DNA of 64,000 nucleotides from Methylotuvimicrobium sp018830325 (GCF_044788715.1 NZ_CP173170.1:248001-312000); one strand, 5' to 3'; positions 8,068 to 17,683 are shown, counted from the first letter of the stretch. A program made the numbers and translations. The notes: a model not told the origin generated them from the letters alone.

Positions 8068-10236
8068 ATGAATACAGGACAGTTAATTACTTATTTCACC
8101 CCGGTTTTCGGGTTATTAGCGCTATTTTTTATCATTAAACGTTCGGCATGGGTTAACAAACAGGATGCCGGTAATGAACGAATGACACGGATCGCAGGCT
8201 TCATCGAAGATGGCGCCATGGCCTTTCTCAAGGCGGAATACCGGGTTTTATCTATTTTTGTCGTTCTAGTCGCTATTTTGTTGGGTTGGATGGGCTCTTT
8301 GTCTGACGATTCATCTTGGATGATTGCATTATCATTCATATTAGGCGCGTTTTGTTCCGGATTTGCCGGTTTTTTAGGCATGCGTATTGCCACCAAAGCT
8401 AATGTCAGAACGACGCAAGCGGCCAGAACGAATATCGGTAGCGCATTGCGGGTGGCCTTTGCCGGTGGTTCGGTGATGGGCATGTGCGTTGTCGGCCTCG
8501 GCGTGTTGGGGCTCAGTTTGTTGCTAATCGTGTTTTCTTCGTTGGGATGGGAAATGGGCCGCATCGTCACGGTGATTACCGGCTTTTCGTTCGGTGCGTC
8601 TTCGATTGCTTTGTTTGCCAGGGTCGGCGGCGGCATATACACCAAAGCGGCCGATGTCGGCGCGGACTTGGTCGGAAAGGTCGAGGCCGGCATTCCCGAG
8701 GATCATCCGCTGAATCCTGCGACGATCGCCGATAATGTCGGCGATAATGTCGGCGATGTTGCCGGAATGGGTGCCGATCTTTTCGAATCCTATGTCGGCT
8801 CGATTATCGGCACCATGGTGCTGGGCGCGGTATTGATCGGAACAGCCGGATTCGAGGCAGATAACGAATTCGGCGGATTAAACGCCGTGTTGTTGCCTTT
8901 GGTGCTAGCAGCTGTGGGTATCGTGACATCGATTATTGGGACATGGTTCGTGCGCATCAAAGAGGGCGGCAATCCGCAAAAAGCATTGAATCGCGGCGAA
9001 CTGGTCTCGGCAGTATTCATGCTTTTGGCAACCTATGGAATCACTCAATGGATGTTGCCGGAATCCTGGCAAACCGGCTCGGGTGTTTACACGTCGTTGG
9101 GCGTGTTCATTGCTATTATTATCGGCTTGGTTTCAGGGCTGGCGATAGGCGCGATTACCGAATTTTATACCGGAACCGGAACCCGCCCGGTAAGAGGCAT
9201 CGTCGAGCAATCGCTTACCGGGTCCGCGACCAATATTATTGCCGGAGTCGGAGTAGGCATGCAGTCGACTGCAGTGCCGATTATTATTATTGCCACCGCT
9301 ATTATCGGTGCTTATGAATTCGCCGGTCTATACGGCATTGCCATAGCGGCGGTGGGAATGTTGTCCAATACCGGTATTCAATTGGCGGTCGATGCTTATG
9401 GGCCCATCTCCGATAATGCCGGCGGTATCGCCGAAATGGCGGCCTTACCGAAAGACGTGAGAGAGCGGACCGATAAGCTTGACGCCGTCGGTAATACCAC
9501 CGCTGCAATCGGGAAGGGATTTGCGATCGGTTCGGCCGCACTGACCGCGCTGGCATTGTTTGCCGCCTTCATGACCACCGCCAACATTTCCAGTATCGAT
9601 ATTTCCAAGCCGTATGTGATGGGCGGTTTATTTTTGGGCGGCATGCTGCCGTTTCTATTTTCATCGCTGGCGATGGCGGCTGTCGGAAGAGCGGCGATGG
9701 ATATGATCCAAGAAGTGAGACGACAGTTTGCCTCTATCCCTGAGTTGAAGGCGGCGCTCGAAGTCATGCGTCACAACGAAGGGAAGGAACTGGATCAATG
9801 GAGCGAGGCCGATCAGTTGGTTTTCAATAATGCGGACGGCAAAGCGGAATACAGTCAATGCGTCGCGATTTCAACACGGGCCTCGCTCAGGGAAATGGTG
9901 TTTCCCGGATTGCTGGCCGTCATTTCGCCGGTTGTCGTGGGATTCGGCGGCGGTGCTGAAATGTTGGGCGGCTTACTGGCCGGCGTAACGGTAAGCGGGG
10001 TGTTGATGGCGATTTTTCAATCCAATGCCGGCGGCGCTTGGGACAATGCCAAGAAAATGATCGAAGCCGGTGTGGAGATTCAGGGACGTACCTATCATAA
10101 AGGTTCGGAACCCCATAAAGCGGCGGTAGTCGGCGACACGGTCGGCGACCCGTTCAAGGATACTTCGGGACCTTCGCTGAATATCTTGTTGAAATTGATG
10201 TCGGTAGTGGCATTGGTGATCGCGCCGATGTTGTGA
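8068..10236 (+). CDS. hppA: Membrane-bound K+-stimulated ion-translocating pyrophosphatase
   Basis: A protein of 722 aa with about 16 membrane helices. It hydrolyses PPi and pumps H+ (or Na+) across the inner membrane. The substrate-binding motifs are clear: GGGIYTKAADVGADLVGKVE and DNVGDNVGDVAGMGADLFES (about residues 187-250), and DTVGDPFKDTSGPS near the C-terminus. The K+-dependence site reads GNTTAAIGKG (about 475-484). Ala and Gly there mark the K+-dependent subfamily, whereas K+-independent enzymes carry Lys and Thr. The sequence alone does not settle whether the pumped ion is H+ or Na+. It conserves energy from PPi, consistent with PPi-dependent metabolism known in some methanotrophs. 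A TTGACA at 7938 could be a -35 box but lacks a good -10. Confidence 0.97.
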   Translation: MNTGQLITYFTPVFGLLALFFIIKRSAWVNKQDAGNERMTRIAGFIEDGAMAFLKAEYRVLSIFVVLVAILLGWMGSLSDDSSWMIALSFILGAFCSGFAGFLGMRIATKANVRTTQAARTNIGSALRVAFAGGSVMGMCVVGLGVLGLSLLLIVFSSLGWEMGRIVTVITGFSFGASSIALFARVGGGIYTKAADVGADLVGKVEAGIPEDHPLNPATIADNVGDNVGDVAGMGADLFESYVGSIIGTMVLGAVLIGTAGFEADNEFGGLNAVLLPLVLAAVGIVTSIIGTWFVRIKEGGNPQKALNRGELVSAVFMLLATYGITQWMLPESWQTGSGVYTSLGVFIAIIIGLVSGLAIGAITEFYTGTGTRPVRGIVEQSLTGSATNIIAGVGVGMQSTAVPIIIIATAIIGAYEFAGLYGIAIAAVGMLSNTGIQLAVDAYGPISDNAGGIAEMAALPKDVRERTDKLDAVGNTTAAIGKGFAIGSAALTALALFAAFMTTANISSIDISKPYVMGGLFLGGMLPFLFSSLAMAAVGRAAMDMIQEVRRQFASIPELKAALEVMRHNEGKELDQWSEADQLVFNNADGKAEYSQCVAISTRASLREMVFPGLLAVISPVVVGFGGGAEMLGGLLAGVTVSGVLMAIFQSNAGGAWDNAKKMIEAGVEIQGRTYHKGSEPHKAAVVGDTVGDPFKDTSGPSLNILLKLMSVVALVIAPML

Positions 10237-10298
10237 TGAGTCTAAGACGATTTTGGGCCAAAAATATATCGTTCTACGTGTCCTGCTGATGCCATAAA

Positions 10299-10337
10299 AG
10301 ACCGTTCGACCTACAACAGGTTTTAGGCGAACGGTCT
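10299..10337. terminator. Hairpin between convergent hppA and fdsD
   Basis: Perfect 10-bp arms AGACCGTTCG (10299-10308) and CGAACGGTCT (10328-10337). There is no T run on either side. Together with GCTCTTTTTAGAG at about 10352 it resembles a decayed copy of the CCTAAAAAGAGC repeat family (38299, 58139), which also carries GACCGTTCG. It may serve as a bidirectional terminator. Confidence 0.5.
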
Positions 10338-10366
10338 ATTACTAGGCTCAAGCGCTCTTTTTAGAG

Positions 10367-10579
10367 TTAGGCTTCTAATTTCATAACGGCCTGCTTGACC
10401 GGCTCGGCCAGACCGTCCCCGTCTTTGCGGCAATAATCGATGATTTCGCGGCGCATCCGGGGTTCCCAGGCGCGTAGTAGATGATTTTTGATGCTCTCGA
10501 CGGCGGCCTCCTTATCAGGGTCCGCATTGAAGAATTCGCCGATCGCATTGGCCATTTTGATGAGTTTTTCTATCTGCAT
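10367..10579 (-). CDS. fdsD: NAD-dependent formate dehydrogenase, delta subunit
   Basis: A 70-aa protein from ATG at 10579, preceded by AGAGG at nine-base spacing. A longer frame to 10648 lacks a ribosome binding site. The sequence LIKMANAIGEFF followed by AWEPRMRREIIDY is the FdsD signature. FdsD is a small subunit associated with maturation or assembly of the fdsGBA-type soluble molybdenum formate dehydrogenase. It is the last gene of the operon, separated from fdhD by 160 bp, so it may also have its own promoter or mRNA processing. Confidence 0.9.
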   Translation of the reverse strand: MQIEKLIKMANAIGEFFNADPDKEAAVESIKNHLLRAWEPRMRREIIDYCRKDGDGLAEPVKQAVMKLEA

Positions 10580-10739
10580 TATTGTCTGCCTCTGTACGCG
10601 ACAAAATTTTCTTAAAGGATATGATTCATAGGAATTATCGGCTTCCAATTACAACCAAGTTGGAGTAAAAAAGCTTTAGCACTCTTTTCCAACGTCCGAT
10701 TTTTTTCGTGCTTTCCTTGACTCCGCTAGAGAGTTGATT

Positions 10740-11597
10740 TCAAACCAAATTGGCTTCACGGTGTATCAGCCGATGCGAATGGCTATAGACGACGTGCCTG
10801 TCTTCTCGGGCGAAGCCGATCAGCGTTAGTCCCGTTTCCTCGGCTAACCGTATCGCAAGTCCGGTCGGCGCGGAAATCGCGGCCAACAAACCAATGCCGG
10901 CCACGGCGGTTTTTTGGACCATTTCGTAACTGGCCCGGCTCGTAACGATCACAAAACCGTCGGCCGGATTTCTTCCTGTCCTCAATAATGCCCCAATCAG
11001 TTTATCCAAGGCATTGTGCCGCCCGACATCCTCACGTATGGTTTGAATGCCCCGGCCAGGCAAGACCCACGCGGCCGCATGCACCGCGCCGGTCAATCGG
11101 TTGAGTTGTTGATGCTGCTTCAAATCATCCAATGCCGATAACAATTCGGTAGACGTTACCGAAGCACCGCCCGATACCGGTGCGGGGTGACGGACGGCTT
11201 GTTGCAAGGTGCTCGCCCCGCACAAGCCGCAACCGGTCCGCCCGGTCAAGTTGCGGCCTTTATCGGCCATACCTTGGCTGCACTGTTCGGGTATTTTAAC
11301 GCGTACTTCGATGCCGTCCTTGCGGTTGTAAACCCGTGTGCTCAAAATCTCGGCAGGGTGACCGACAATACCTTCGGTGATGCTGAAGCCGAGCGCGAAT
11401 TCTTCCAAATTAGTCGGCGTCGCCAGCATTACGACATGCGGCACGCCGTTATAGACCAGCGACACCGGGACTTCTTCGGCGATGTAATCCTGCTGAATGG
11501 TTGCACGCCCGTCCTCCCAGCGCTCGACCGGGCTTTGCCGATAACTCGGCCAGCCCAGTTCCCACGCAGATGATTCGGGCGTCGCAAGATCAAGCAT
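10740..11597 (-). CDS. fdhD: Formate dehydrogenase accessory sulfurtransferase FdhD
   Basis: A protein of 285 aa. FdhD passes sulfur from a cysteine desulfurase to the molybdenum cofactor of formate dehydrogenase, which is needed for activity. The CxxC motif GCGLCG (Cys123 and Cys126) is present, as are REDVGRHNALDKLIG and TSRASYEMVQK, typical of the family. The ATG lies inside the end of fdsA (8-bp overlap), pointing to translational coupling. Confidence 0.96.
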   Translation of the reverse strand: MLDLATPESSAWELGWPSYRQSPVERWEDGRATIQQDYIAEEVPVSLVYNGVPHVVMLATPTNLEEFALGFSITEGIVGHPAEILSTRVYNRKDGIEVRVKIPEQCSQGMADKGRNLTGRTGCGLCGASTLQQAVRHPAPVSGGASVTSTELLSALDDLKQHQQLNRLTGAVHAAAWVLPGRGIQTIREDVGRHNALDKLIGALLRTGRNPADGFVIVTSRASYEMVQKTAVAGIGLLAAISAPTGLAIRLAEETGLTLIGFAREDRHVVYSHSHRLIHREANLV

Positions 11598-14445
11598 GAT
11601 GTGTGCCTTGCTCCAACAGATCCAATTGTTGCTTCGAAAAGTCGTTGTACTGTTTTTGCCACTCCGAAGGCTGCGTGACTTTCGATACTTGCACTGCGGT
11701 GACTTTGTATTCCGGACAATTGGTCGCCCAGTCGGAATTGTCGGTCGTGATCACGTTCGCGCCAGATTCCGGGAAATGGAAAGTCGTATAGACGACGCCC
11801 GGCTGCACGCGTTCACTGATCAATGCGCGCAATACCGTCTCGCCGGAACGGCTCTTGATGCCGACCCAATCGCCGTCGACGATGCCGCGATCCTCCGCGT
11901 CGTGCGGATGAATTTCCAGCCTATCCTCGGCGTGCCACGCGACGTTTTCGGTACGGCGTGTTTGCGCGCCGACATTGTATTGCGACAGGATGCGGCCGGT
12001 GGTCAGGATCAATGGGAACATCCGCGTCGTGCGTTCCTCGGTCGCGACATATTCGGTCAGCATGAACAGTCCTTTGCCGTTCGGGCGCATGAACTCATGT
12101 GCATGCATCGTAGGAGTACCCACAGGATTTTCTTCGTTACACGGCCATTGGATACTGCCGAGGCGATCGATTTTTTCGTAGCTGACGCCTGCGAATGTCG
12201 GCGTCAGACGCGCAATCTCGTCCATGATCTCGGACGGATGGCTGTAATTCATCGAATAGCCCATCGCATTTGCGAGCAATTGCGTGACTTCCCAGTCTTC
12301 GTATCCGGCCAATGGCTTCATGACCTTGCGTACCGGCGAGATGCGGCGTTCTGCATTCGTGAACGTGCCGTTTTTCTCGAGGAACGACGACCCGGGCAGG
12401 AACACATGCGCGAACTTGGCCGTTTCGTTCAGGAACAGATCCTGCACGATCACGCATTCCATCGATCTCAAGGCATGATGCACATGCTGAATGTCGGGAT
12501 CCGATTGCGCGATATCCTCGCCTTCGACGTAGAGCCCCATGAAAGTCCCGTCGGATGCGGCGTCGAACATGTTTGGAATGCGCAAACCCGGCTCGGATTC
12601 GAGAATCACGTTCCAGTCTTTCTCGAACAGTTGGCGCGTTTCGTTATCGGAAACATGGCGGTAGCCCGGAAATTCGTGCGGGAACGAGCCCATGTCGCAG
12701 GAGCCTTGCACGTTGTTTTGTCCGCGTAATGGATTGACGCCGACGCCTTCGCGTCCGAGATTGCCGGTTGCCATCGCCAGATTCGCGATGCCGATCACAG
12801 TCGTCGAGCCTTGGCTGTGCTCAGTCACACCCAAGCCGTAGTAAATCGCACCATTGCCGGCGGAGGCATAAAGACGCGCCGCGGAGCGGATATCGGCCGC
12901 AGGAACGCCGGTGATCGTTTCGGTTTGCTCGGGTGCATGACGCAGATCAGCGATGAAAGTTTTCCATTTTGCGAACGCGGCGGTATCGCAGCGCTCTTCA
13001 ATGAAGGCTTCGTCGATCAGGTTTTCGGTCACGACGACATGGCCGAGCGCATTGATCAGCGCGACGTTAGTGCCCGGGCGCAGCTTCAGATGGTAATCGG
13101 CTTTGACATGCGGCGAGTTCTTGACCAGATCAATTTCGCGGGGATCGACGACTATCAATTTCGCGCCTTGACGCAGCCGTTTTTTCATCAACGAACCGAA
13201 CACCGGATGGCCGTCGGTCGGATTCGCGCCGATGACCATGATCACGTCGGACTTCATCACCGAGTCGAAGTTCTGCGTACCGGACGATTCGCCGAAGGTC
13301 TGCTTGAGTCCATAGCCGGTCGGCGAATGACAGACGCGCGCGCAGGTGTCGACGTTGTTGTTGCCGAAGCCTGCGCGAACCAGTTTTTGCACCAGATAAG
13401 TCTCTTCGTTCGTGCAGCGCGACGACGTGATGCCGCCGATCGAGCCTTTGCCGTATTTGGCTTGAATGCGCTTCAACTCGGAAGCGGCATAGTTGATCGC
13501 CTCTTCCCAGCTGACTTCTTGCCACGGGTCGCTGATGCTTTTGCGGATCATCGGAGTCGTGATGCGATCCTTGTGTGTCGCGTAACCGAACGCGAAACGA
13601 CCTTTTACGCAGGAATGACCGTGATTGGCCTTGCCGTCCTTGTGAGGCACCATGCGAATCAATTGATCACCTTTCATTTCGGCGCGGAAAGAACAGCCGA
13701 CGCCGCAATACGCGCAGGTCGTCACGGTGGCATGCTCGGGCGTGCCCTGTTCGATGACTGATTTTTCCATCAAGGTCGCAGTCGGGCAGGCTTGCACGCA
13801 AGCGCCGCACGAAACGCACTCGGAATCCATGAATGCCTCGTTTTGACCGGGAGAGACTTTGGAATCGAAGCCGCGTCCGTCTATCGTCAAGGCGAAAGTG
13901 CCTTGCGTTTCTTCGCAGGCTCTGACGCAACGCGAGCACACGATGCATTTGGACGGATCGAAACTGAAATAAGGATTGCTTTCATCCTTGACCGCTTGCA
14001 AGTGATTCTTTCCTTGCGGGTTGTAGCGTACTTCACGCAAGCCGACCGCGCCGGCCATATCCTGCAGTTCGCAGTCGCCGTTCGCCGAACAGGTCAAGCA
14101 ATCAAGCGGATGGTCGGAAATATAGAGCTCCATGACGCCTCGGCGTACGTCGGCCAGACGCGGGTTCTGCGTAACGACCTTCATGCCTTCGGCGACCGGC
14201 GTCGTGCAAGAGGCCGGCATGCCGCGCGCGCCCTCGATCTGCACGACACACAAGCGGCACGAACCGAACGGTTCGATGCTGTCGGTCGCGCACAGTTTCG
14301 GAATGTCGATGCCGATGCCGGCTGCAGCGCGCATTACCGAAGTGCCGGCCGGTGCGGTCACCTGAAATCCGTCGATTTCCAGTGTGATCAGTGTGTCTGC
14401 CTCCTTAGCGGGGGTTCCAAAGTCTTGTTCTTTATTCAGGGACAT
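11590..14445 (-). CDS. fdsA: NAD-dependent formate dehydrogenase, molybdopterin catalytic alpha subunit
   Basis: A protein of 951 aa that oxidises formate to CO2 at a bis-MGD molybdenum centre. N-terminal [2Fe-2S] ferredoxin domain with Cys52, Cys63, Cys66 and Cys80, then a His-Cys NuoG-like iron-sulfur segment (DHPLDCLTCSANGDCELQD) and two [4Fe-4S] motifs (CIVCSRCVRACEE, CVSCGACVQACP). The catalytic domain has its own cluster (CAYCGVGC). VCHSP places the Mo-ligand Cys at 372 next to His373, so this is a Cys rather than a selenocysteine enzyme. The C-terminal MopB domain is complete. ATG at 14445 follows GGAGG at seven bases. It provides the terminal energy-yielding step of C1 oxidation. Confidence 0.98.
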   Translation of the reverse strand: MSLNKEQDFGTPAKEADTLITLEIDGFQVTAPAGTSVMRAAAGIGIDIPKLCATDSIEPFGSCRLCVVQIEGARGMPASCTTPVAEGMKVVTQNPRLADVRRGVMELYISDHPLDCLTCSANGDCELQDMAGAVGLREVRYNPQGKNHLQAVKDESNPYFSFDPSKCIVCSRCVRACEETQGTFALTIDGRGFDSKVSPGQNEAFMDSECVSCGACVQACPTATLMEKSVIEQGTPEHATVTTCAYCGVGCSFRAEMKGDQLIRMVPHKDGKANHGHSCVKGRFAFGYATHKDRITTPMIRKSISDPWQEVSWEEAINYAASELKRIQAKYGKGSIGGITSSRCTNEETYLVQKLVRAGFGNNNVDTCARVCHSPTGYGLKQTFGESSGTQNFDSVMKSDVIMVIGANPTDGHPVFGSLMKKRLRQGAKLIVVDPREIDLVKNSPHVKADYHLKLRPGTNVALINALGHVVVTENLIDEAFIEERCDTAAFAKWKTFIADLRHAPEQTETITGVPAADIRSAARLYASAGNGAIYYGLGVTEHSQGSTTVIGIANLAMATGNLGREGVGVNPLRGQNNVQGSCDMGSFPHEFPGYRHVSDNETRQLFEKDWNVILESEPGLRIPNMFDAASDGTFMGLYVEGEDIAQSDPDIQHVHHALRSMECVIVQDLFLNETAKFAHVFLPGSSFLEKNGTFTNAERRISPVRKVMKPLAGYEDWEVTQLLANAMGYSMNYSHPSEIMDEIARLTPTFAGVSYEKIDRLGSIQWPCNEENPVGTPTMHAHEFMRPNGKGLFMLTEYVATEERTTRMFPLILTTGRILSQYNVGAQTRRTENVAWHAEDRLEIHPHDAEDRGIVDGDWVGIKSRSGETVLRALISERVQPGVVYTTFHFPESGANVITTDNSDWATNCPEYKVTAVQVSKVTQPSEWQKQYNDFSKQQLDLLEQGTHHA

Positions 14446-14464
14446 ATCAGTACCTCCGGTGGGG

Positions 14465-16018
14465 TCAAGCCGCGCTGGCCTGTTCGGTTATCCCGAAGTC
14501 TTCGGGAAAATGATTCAATGCGCTCAGCACGGGATAGGGCGTCATGCCGCCGAGCGCGCACAATGAACCGTTCAGCAGGGTGTCGCACAGATCGCGTAAT
14601 AACGGAATGTTTTTATGGAGATCGCGACCGGCGATGATGTCTTTGATGACCTCTTCGCCGCGCGTCGAGCCGATCCGGCACGGCGTGCATTTGCCGCAGG
14701 ATTCGATCGCGCAAAACTCCATGCTGTAACGTGCCATTTCGGCCATGTCGACGGTGTCGTCGAAAACGACAATGCCGCCGTGGCCGACGACGGCCCAAAT
14801 CGCCGCAAAGGCTTCATAATCGAGCGGCGTATCGAATTGCGATTCGGGCAGATACGCGCCCAGTGGGCCTCCGACTTGCACCGCCTTGATCGGACGTCCC
14901 GATGCCGAACCGCCGCCGTAATCATAGAGCAGTTCGCGCAGGGTCAAGCCGAACGCGAGTTCGACGAGGCCCGGATATTTAATGTTGCCGGCCAATTGAA
15001 TCGGCAGCGTGCCGCGCGAACGGCCCATGCCGAAATCGCGGTAATACTCGCCGCCCTTGTCGAGAATGATAGGCACCGAGGCCAGTGAAATCACGTTGTT
15101 GACGATCGTCGGTTGGCCGAATAAACCGCTAATCGCCGGTAACGGCGGCTTGAATCGGACCAGTCCGCGCTTGCCTTCGAGACTTTCCATCAATGAAGTC
15201 TCTTCGCCGCAAACATAGGCGCCGGCGCCCAGACGAACTTCGAGATCGAATTGCTTGCCGCTGCCTTGAATGTTGTCGCCGAGATAACCGGCTTGATAGG
15301 CCTTTTCAATCGCGGTATTCAACGCCCTATGCGCATGCGGATATTCGACGCGCAGATAGATGTAACCTTGTGTCGCACCGACCGCGACTCCGGCGATCGT
15401 CATGCCTTCGATCAATACGAACGGGTCGTCTTCCATGACCATGCGGTCGGAAAACGTGCCGGAATCGCCTTCGTCGGCATTACAGATGATGTATTTTTGC
15501 TCGCTCGGCGTGTTGAGTACGGTGTTCCATTTGATGCCGGTCGGAAACGCCGCGCCGCCTCGGCCGCGTAGACCCGACTCGGTCACCTGTTTGACGATGT
15601 CGGCGCCGCTCATCGCCAGCGCGTTTTTCAGGCCGCGATAGCCGTCATTGGCCAGATAATCGTCGATACTTACCGGGTCGGTGAGGCCGATGCGGGCGAA
15701 AGTTAGTCGTTGCTGTTTTTTGAAATAAGGGATTTCGGCGATCGGGCCGACATTAAGCGTATGTGCGCCGCCATTCAAGAAATCAGCGTCGAACAGGCCG
15801 GGGATGTCTTTTAATTGAACCGGGCCATAACCGATACGACCTTCGGGGGTTTCGACCTCAACCAAGGGTTCCAGCCAGAACATGCCACGAGATCCATTGC
15901 GGACCAGCTTGATGTCCAGTCCACGTTGCCGCGCTTCTGTTTCGATTGCAGCAGCGATCTTACCGGCGCCTAGCGCCAATGCACCGGAATCGTTTGGGAC
16001 ATATACGATCACTGTCAT
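14465..16018 (-). CDS. fdsB: NAD-dependent formate dehydrogenase, FMN/NAD-binding beta subunit
   Basis: A protein of 517 aa. An N-terminal thioredoxin-like ferredoxin segment precedes a NuoF-like domain that carries FMN, the NAD site and one [4Fe-4S] cluster. Visible motifs are GLRGRGGAAFPTG (NAD/FMN glycine-rich region), ICNADEGDSGTFSDR, GAGAYVCGEETSLMESLEG and the cluster ligands SCGKCTPCRIG near residue 445. It passes electrons from fdsA clusters to NAD+. The ATG overlaps the fdsG stop (ATGA) and a GGAGA sequence lies upstream. Confidence 0.97.
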   Translation of the reverse strand: MTVIVYVPNDSGALALGAGKIAAAIETEARQRGLDIKLVRNGSRGMFWLEPLVEVETPEGRIGYGPVQLKDIPGLFDADFLNGGAHTLNVGPIAEIPYFKKQQRLTFARIGLTDPVSIDDYLANDGYRGLKNALAMSGADIVKQVTESGLRGRGGAAFPTGIKWNTVLNTPSEQKYIICNADEGDSGTFSDRMVMEDDPFVLIEGMTIAGVAVGATQGYIYLRVEYPHAHRALNTAIEKAYQAGYLGDNIQGSGKQFDLEVRLGAGAYVCGEETSLMESLEGKRGLVRFKPPLPAISGLFGQPTIVNNVISLASVPIILDKGGEYYRDFGMGRSRGTLPIQLAGNIKYPGLVELAFGLTLRELLYDYGGGSASGRPIKAVQVGGPLGAYLPESQFDTPLDYEAFAAIWAVVGHGGIVVFDDTVDMAEMARYSMEFCAIESCGKCTPCRIGSTRGEEVIKDIIAGRDLHKNIPLLRDLCDTLLNGSLCALGGMTPYPVLSALNHFPEDFGITEQASAA

Positions 16019-16491
16019 GAGAGGGTCTCCATTTCGTTGATGATGCTGTCAAACGATTCATTCGATACGCGTCCGTAGACATCGTTGCCGATCTGCATGC
16101 CCGGCGAGCATGAGCACAATCCCAAGCAGTACGCTGGCTCCAGCGAAAATCTGCCATCCGTTGTCGTTTCATGATAGTCGATGCCTAGTTTGGCCTTGAC
16201 ATGTTCTTCGAGTTTCTTAGAACCCATCGCCTGACAGGATTCGGCGCGACACAAATGAATCGTCTGTTTGCCCGGCGGTGTTTCGCGGAAATAATGGTAA
16301 AAACTGATCACGCCATGAACTTCGGCGCGGGATAGACGCAATTCGGAAGCGATGACTGGAATACTGTCTGCGGGGATATATCCCAAAGCGTTTTGAATAT
16401 CGTGCAAAATCGGCAGTAGCGCGCCGGGCTTATCTTTAAGTGCGCTGGTGATTTCCTTGACGATGCTGAGCATGGAAACGGTTTCGGTCAT
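16015..16491 (-). CDS. fdsG: NAD-dependent formate dehydrogenase, gamma subunit
   Basis: A protein of 158 aa, NuoE-like thioredoxin fold binding one [2Fe-2S] cluster. The ligands follow the family spacing: Cys81 and Cys86 (LCRAESCQAMG), Cys122 and Cys126 (YCLGLCSCSPGM). ALGYIP and EVHGVISFYHYF are conserved NuoE-type stretches. It is the first gene of the fdsGBA-fdhD-fdsD operon. ATG at 16491 has GAGG four bases upstream. A good promoter lies about 140 bp upstream. Confidence 0.96.
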   Translation of the reverse strand: MTETVSMLSIVKEITSALKDKPGALLPILHDIQNALGYIPADSIPVIASELRLSRAEVHGVISFYHYFRETPPGKQTIHLCRAESCQAMGSKKLEEHVKAKLGIDYHETTTDGRFSLEPAYCLGLCSCSPGMQIGNDVYGRVSNESFDSIINEMETLS

Positions 16492-16604
16492 GGGGCCTCA
16501 CTTTCCGGTTCGAAAGCCGTTGAGTGGCGCTTCGAAATTGAAGTTGGTAGGTTTCAGAGAATATCATGTAATTTTTATTTATCAAAAAACACATAAAAAT
16601 ACAT

Positions 16605-16618
16605 ATTTATGCATAAAT
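16605..16618. promoter_or_regulatory. Palindromic operator candidate in the fds/regulator divergent gap
   Basis: ATTTATGCATAAAT is a perfect 14-base palindrome; TACA on one side and TGTA on the other extend it imperfectly. It lies just downstream of the predicted fdsG transcription start, between fdsG and the divergently transcribed regulator. The location suggests a regulator binding site, possibly for that neighbour; this is inference. Confidence 0.4.
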
Positions 16619-16631
16619 TGTACGCTTATCA

Positions 16632-16659
16632 ATTATAGGCCTAAAAGCATTATCGTAAA
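16632..16659 (-). promoter_or_regulatory. Sigma-70-type promoter for the fds operon
   Basis: On the minus strand TTTACG (16654-16659) and a perfect TATAAT (16632-16637) are separated by 16 bases. Predicted transcription starts near 16625, leaving a leader of about 135 nt before fdsG. Confidence 0.6.
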
Positions 16660-16795
16660 AATCACATTTTTTTGACGTTAAATCAGATTTTCTGATGCAA
16701 CTCGGTCCAGTCCTGCCAGTTCATACCCTCATTGCGTAACATCGTTAAGCTCGCTATATTGTTGAACCCTTTAGTTTTCCAGCGAGGCTTTCCCT

Positions 16796-17683
16796 TTGTC
16801 CGATATGATGACCGTGCACGAGGTCGCCGATTATTTGCGCGTCAAAGAGCGCAAAATTTACGACCTGATTAACCAAAAACAGATTCCATGTACGCGCGTG
16901 ACCGGTAAATGGCTGTTCCCGCGGTATCTGATCGATATGTGGTTGATGCAAAATAGCGAATCGGTCTCGCAAGATGCATTGTTGAGAAGCGCGCCCGAGA
17001 TCGTCGTCGGCAGTCACGACCCGCTACTGGAATGGGCGCTCAGGGAAAGCGGACGACCGATGGCAATGCAAACGACGGGCAGCATGGAAGGCTTGAGCCG
17101 CTTTGCGGCCGGCGAAGCGTTGATCTGCGGCATGCATGTGCTCGACACCGTTAGCGGCGAATTCAACACGCAGGCAATCAAGAATGCATTGCCGGATCAC
17201 GGTGTCGTAGCGATCGAATGGGCTTGGCGGCAACAAGGACTGATCGTCGCGCCGGGCAATCCGCTAGGGTTGCATTCGCTCAAAGACATTACCGATAAAA
17301 AAGCGCTGCTGATCGACCGGCAAAGTGGTGCCGGCAGCCGGATTTTGCTCGATCATTTGTTCGAACAGGCGGGAGTCGACAAGATGCTCATCAAGACTAC
17401 TGATAAGCCTGCGCGTACCGAAATCGACGTCGGCCTGACGATCTCGAGCGGCAAGGCCGATGTTGGCATCGCGGTCGCGTCGGTCGCCCGGCAATTGCGG
17501 CTTGATTTCATTCCGTTGACAAAAGAACGTTTCGATCTAGTGATGCGCCGCTTCGACTATTTCGAGCCGCCGATCCAAAATTTGTTGGAACTGATTCGTT
17601 CTCCCGCCTTCATCGAAAAAGCCGAAGAGTTGAGCGGTTACGATTTGTCCGGTGCCGGAAAGGTGGTATTGAATCTCAGGTAA
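16796..17683 (+). CDS. HTH/excisionase-type DNA-binding regulator with periplasmic-binding-protein-like sensor domain
   Basis: A protein of 295 aa. Residues 5-50 form a MerR/excisionase-type helix-turn-helix (TVHEVADYLRVKERKIYDLINQKQIPCTRVTGKWLFPR). The rest resembles the PBP-like domain (PF12727 type) found in molybdate- or formate-linked regulators, with APGNPLGLHSLKDI and RQSGAGSRILLDHLFEQAG. It is divergent from the fds operon and probably controls it in response to a small ligand such as molybdate or formate (inference). The start is taken as TTG 16796, because GAGG lies eight bases upstream; ATG 16805 has no ribosome binding site at normal spacing. Confidence 0.88.
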   Translation: MSDMMTVHEVADYLRVKERKIYDLINQKQIPCTRVTGKWLFPRYLIDMWLMQNSESVSQDALLRSAPEIVVGSHDPLLEWALRESGRPMAMQTTGSMEGLSRFAAGEALICGMHVLDTVSGEFNTQAIKNALPDHGVVAIEWAWRQQGLIVAPGNPLGLHSLKDITDKKALLIDRQSGAGSRILLDHLFEQAGVDKMLIKTTDKPARTEIDVGLTISSGKADVGIAVASVARQLRLDFIPLTKERFDLVMRRFDYFEPPIQNLLELIRSPAFIEKAEELSGYDLSGAGKVVLNLR

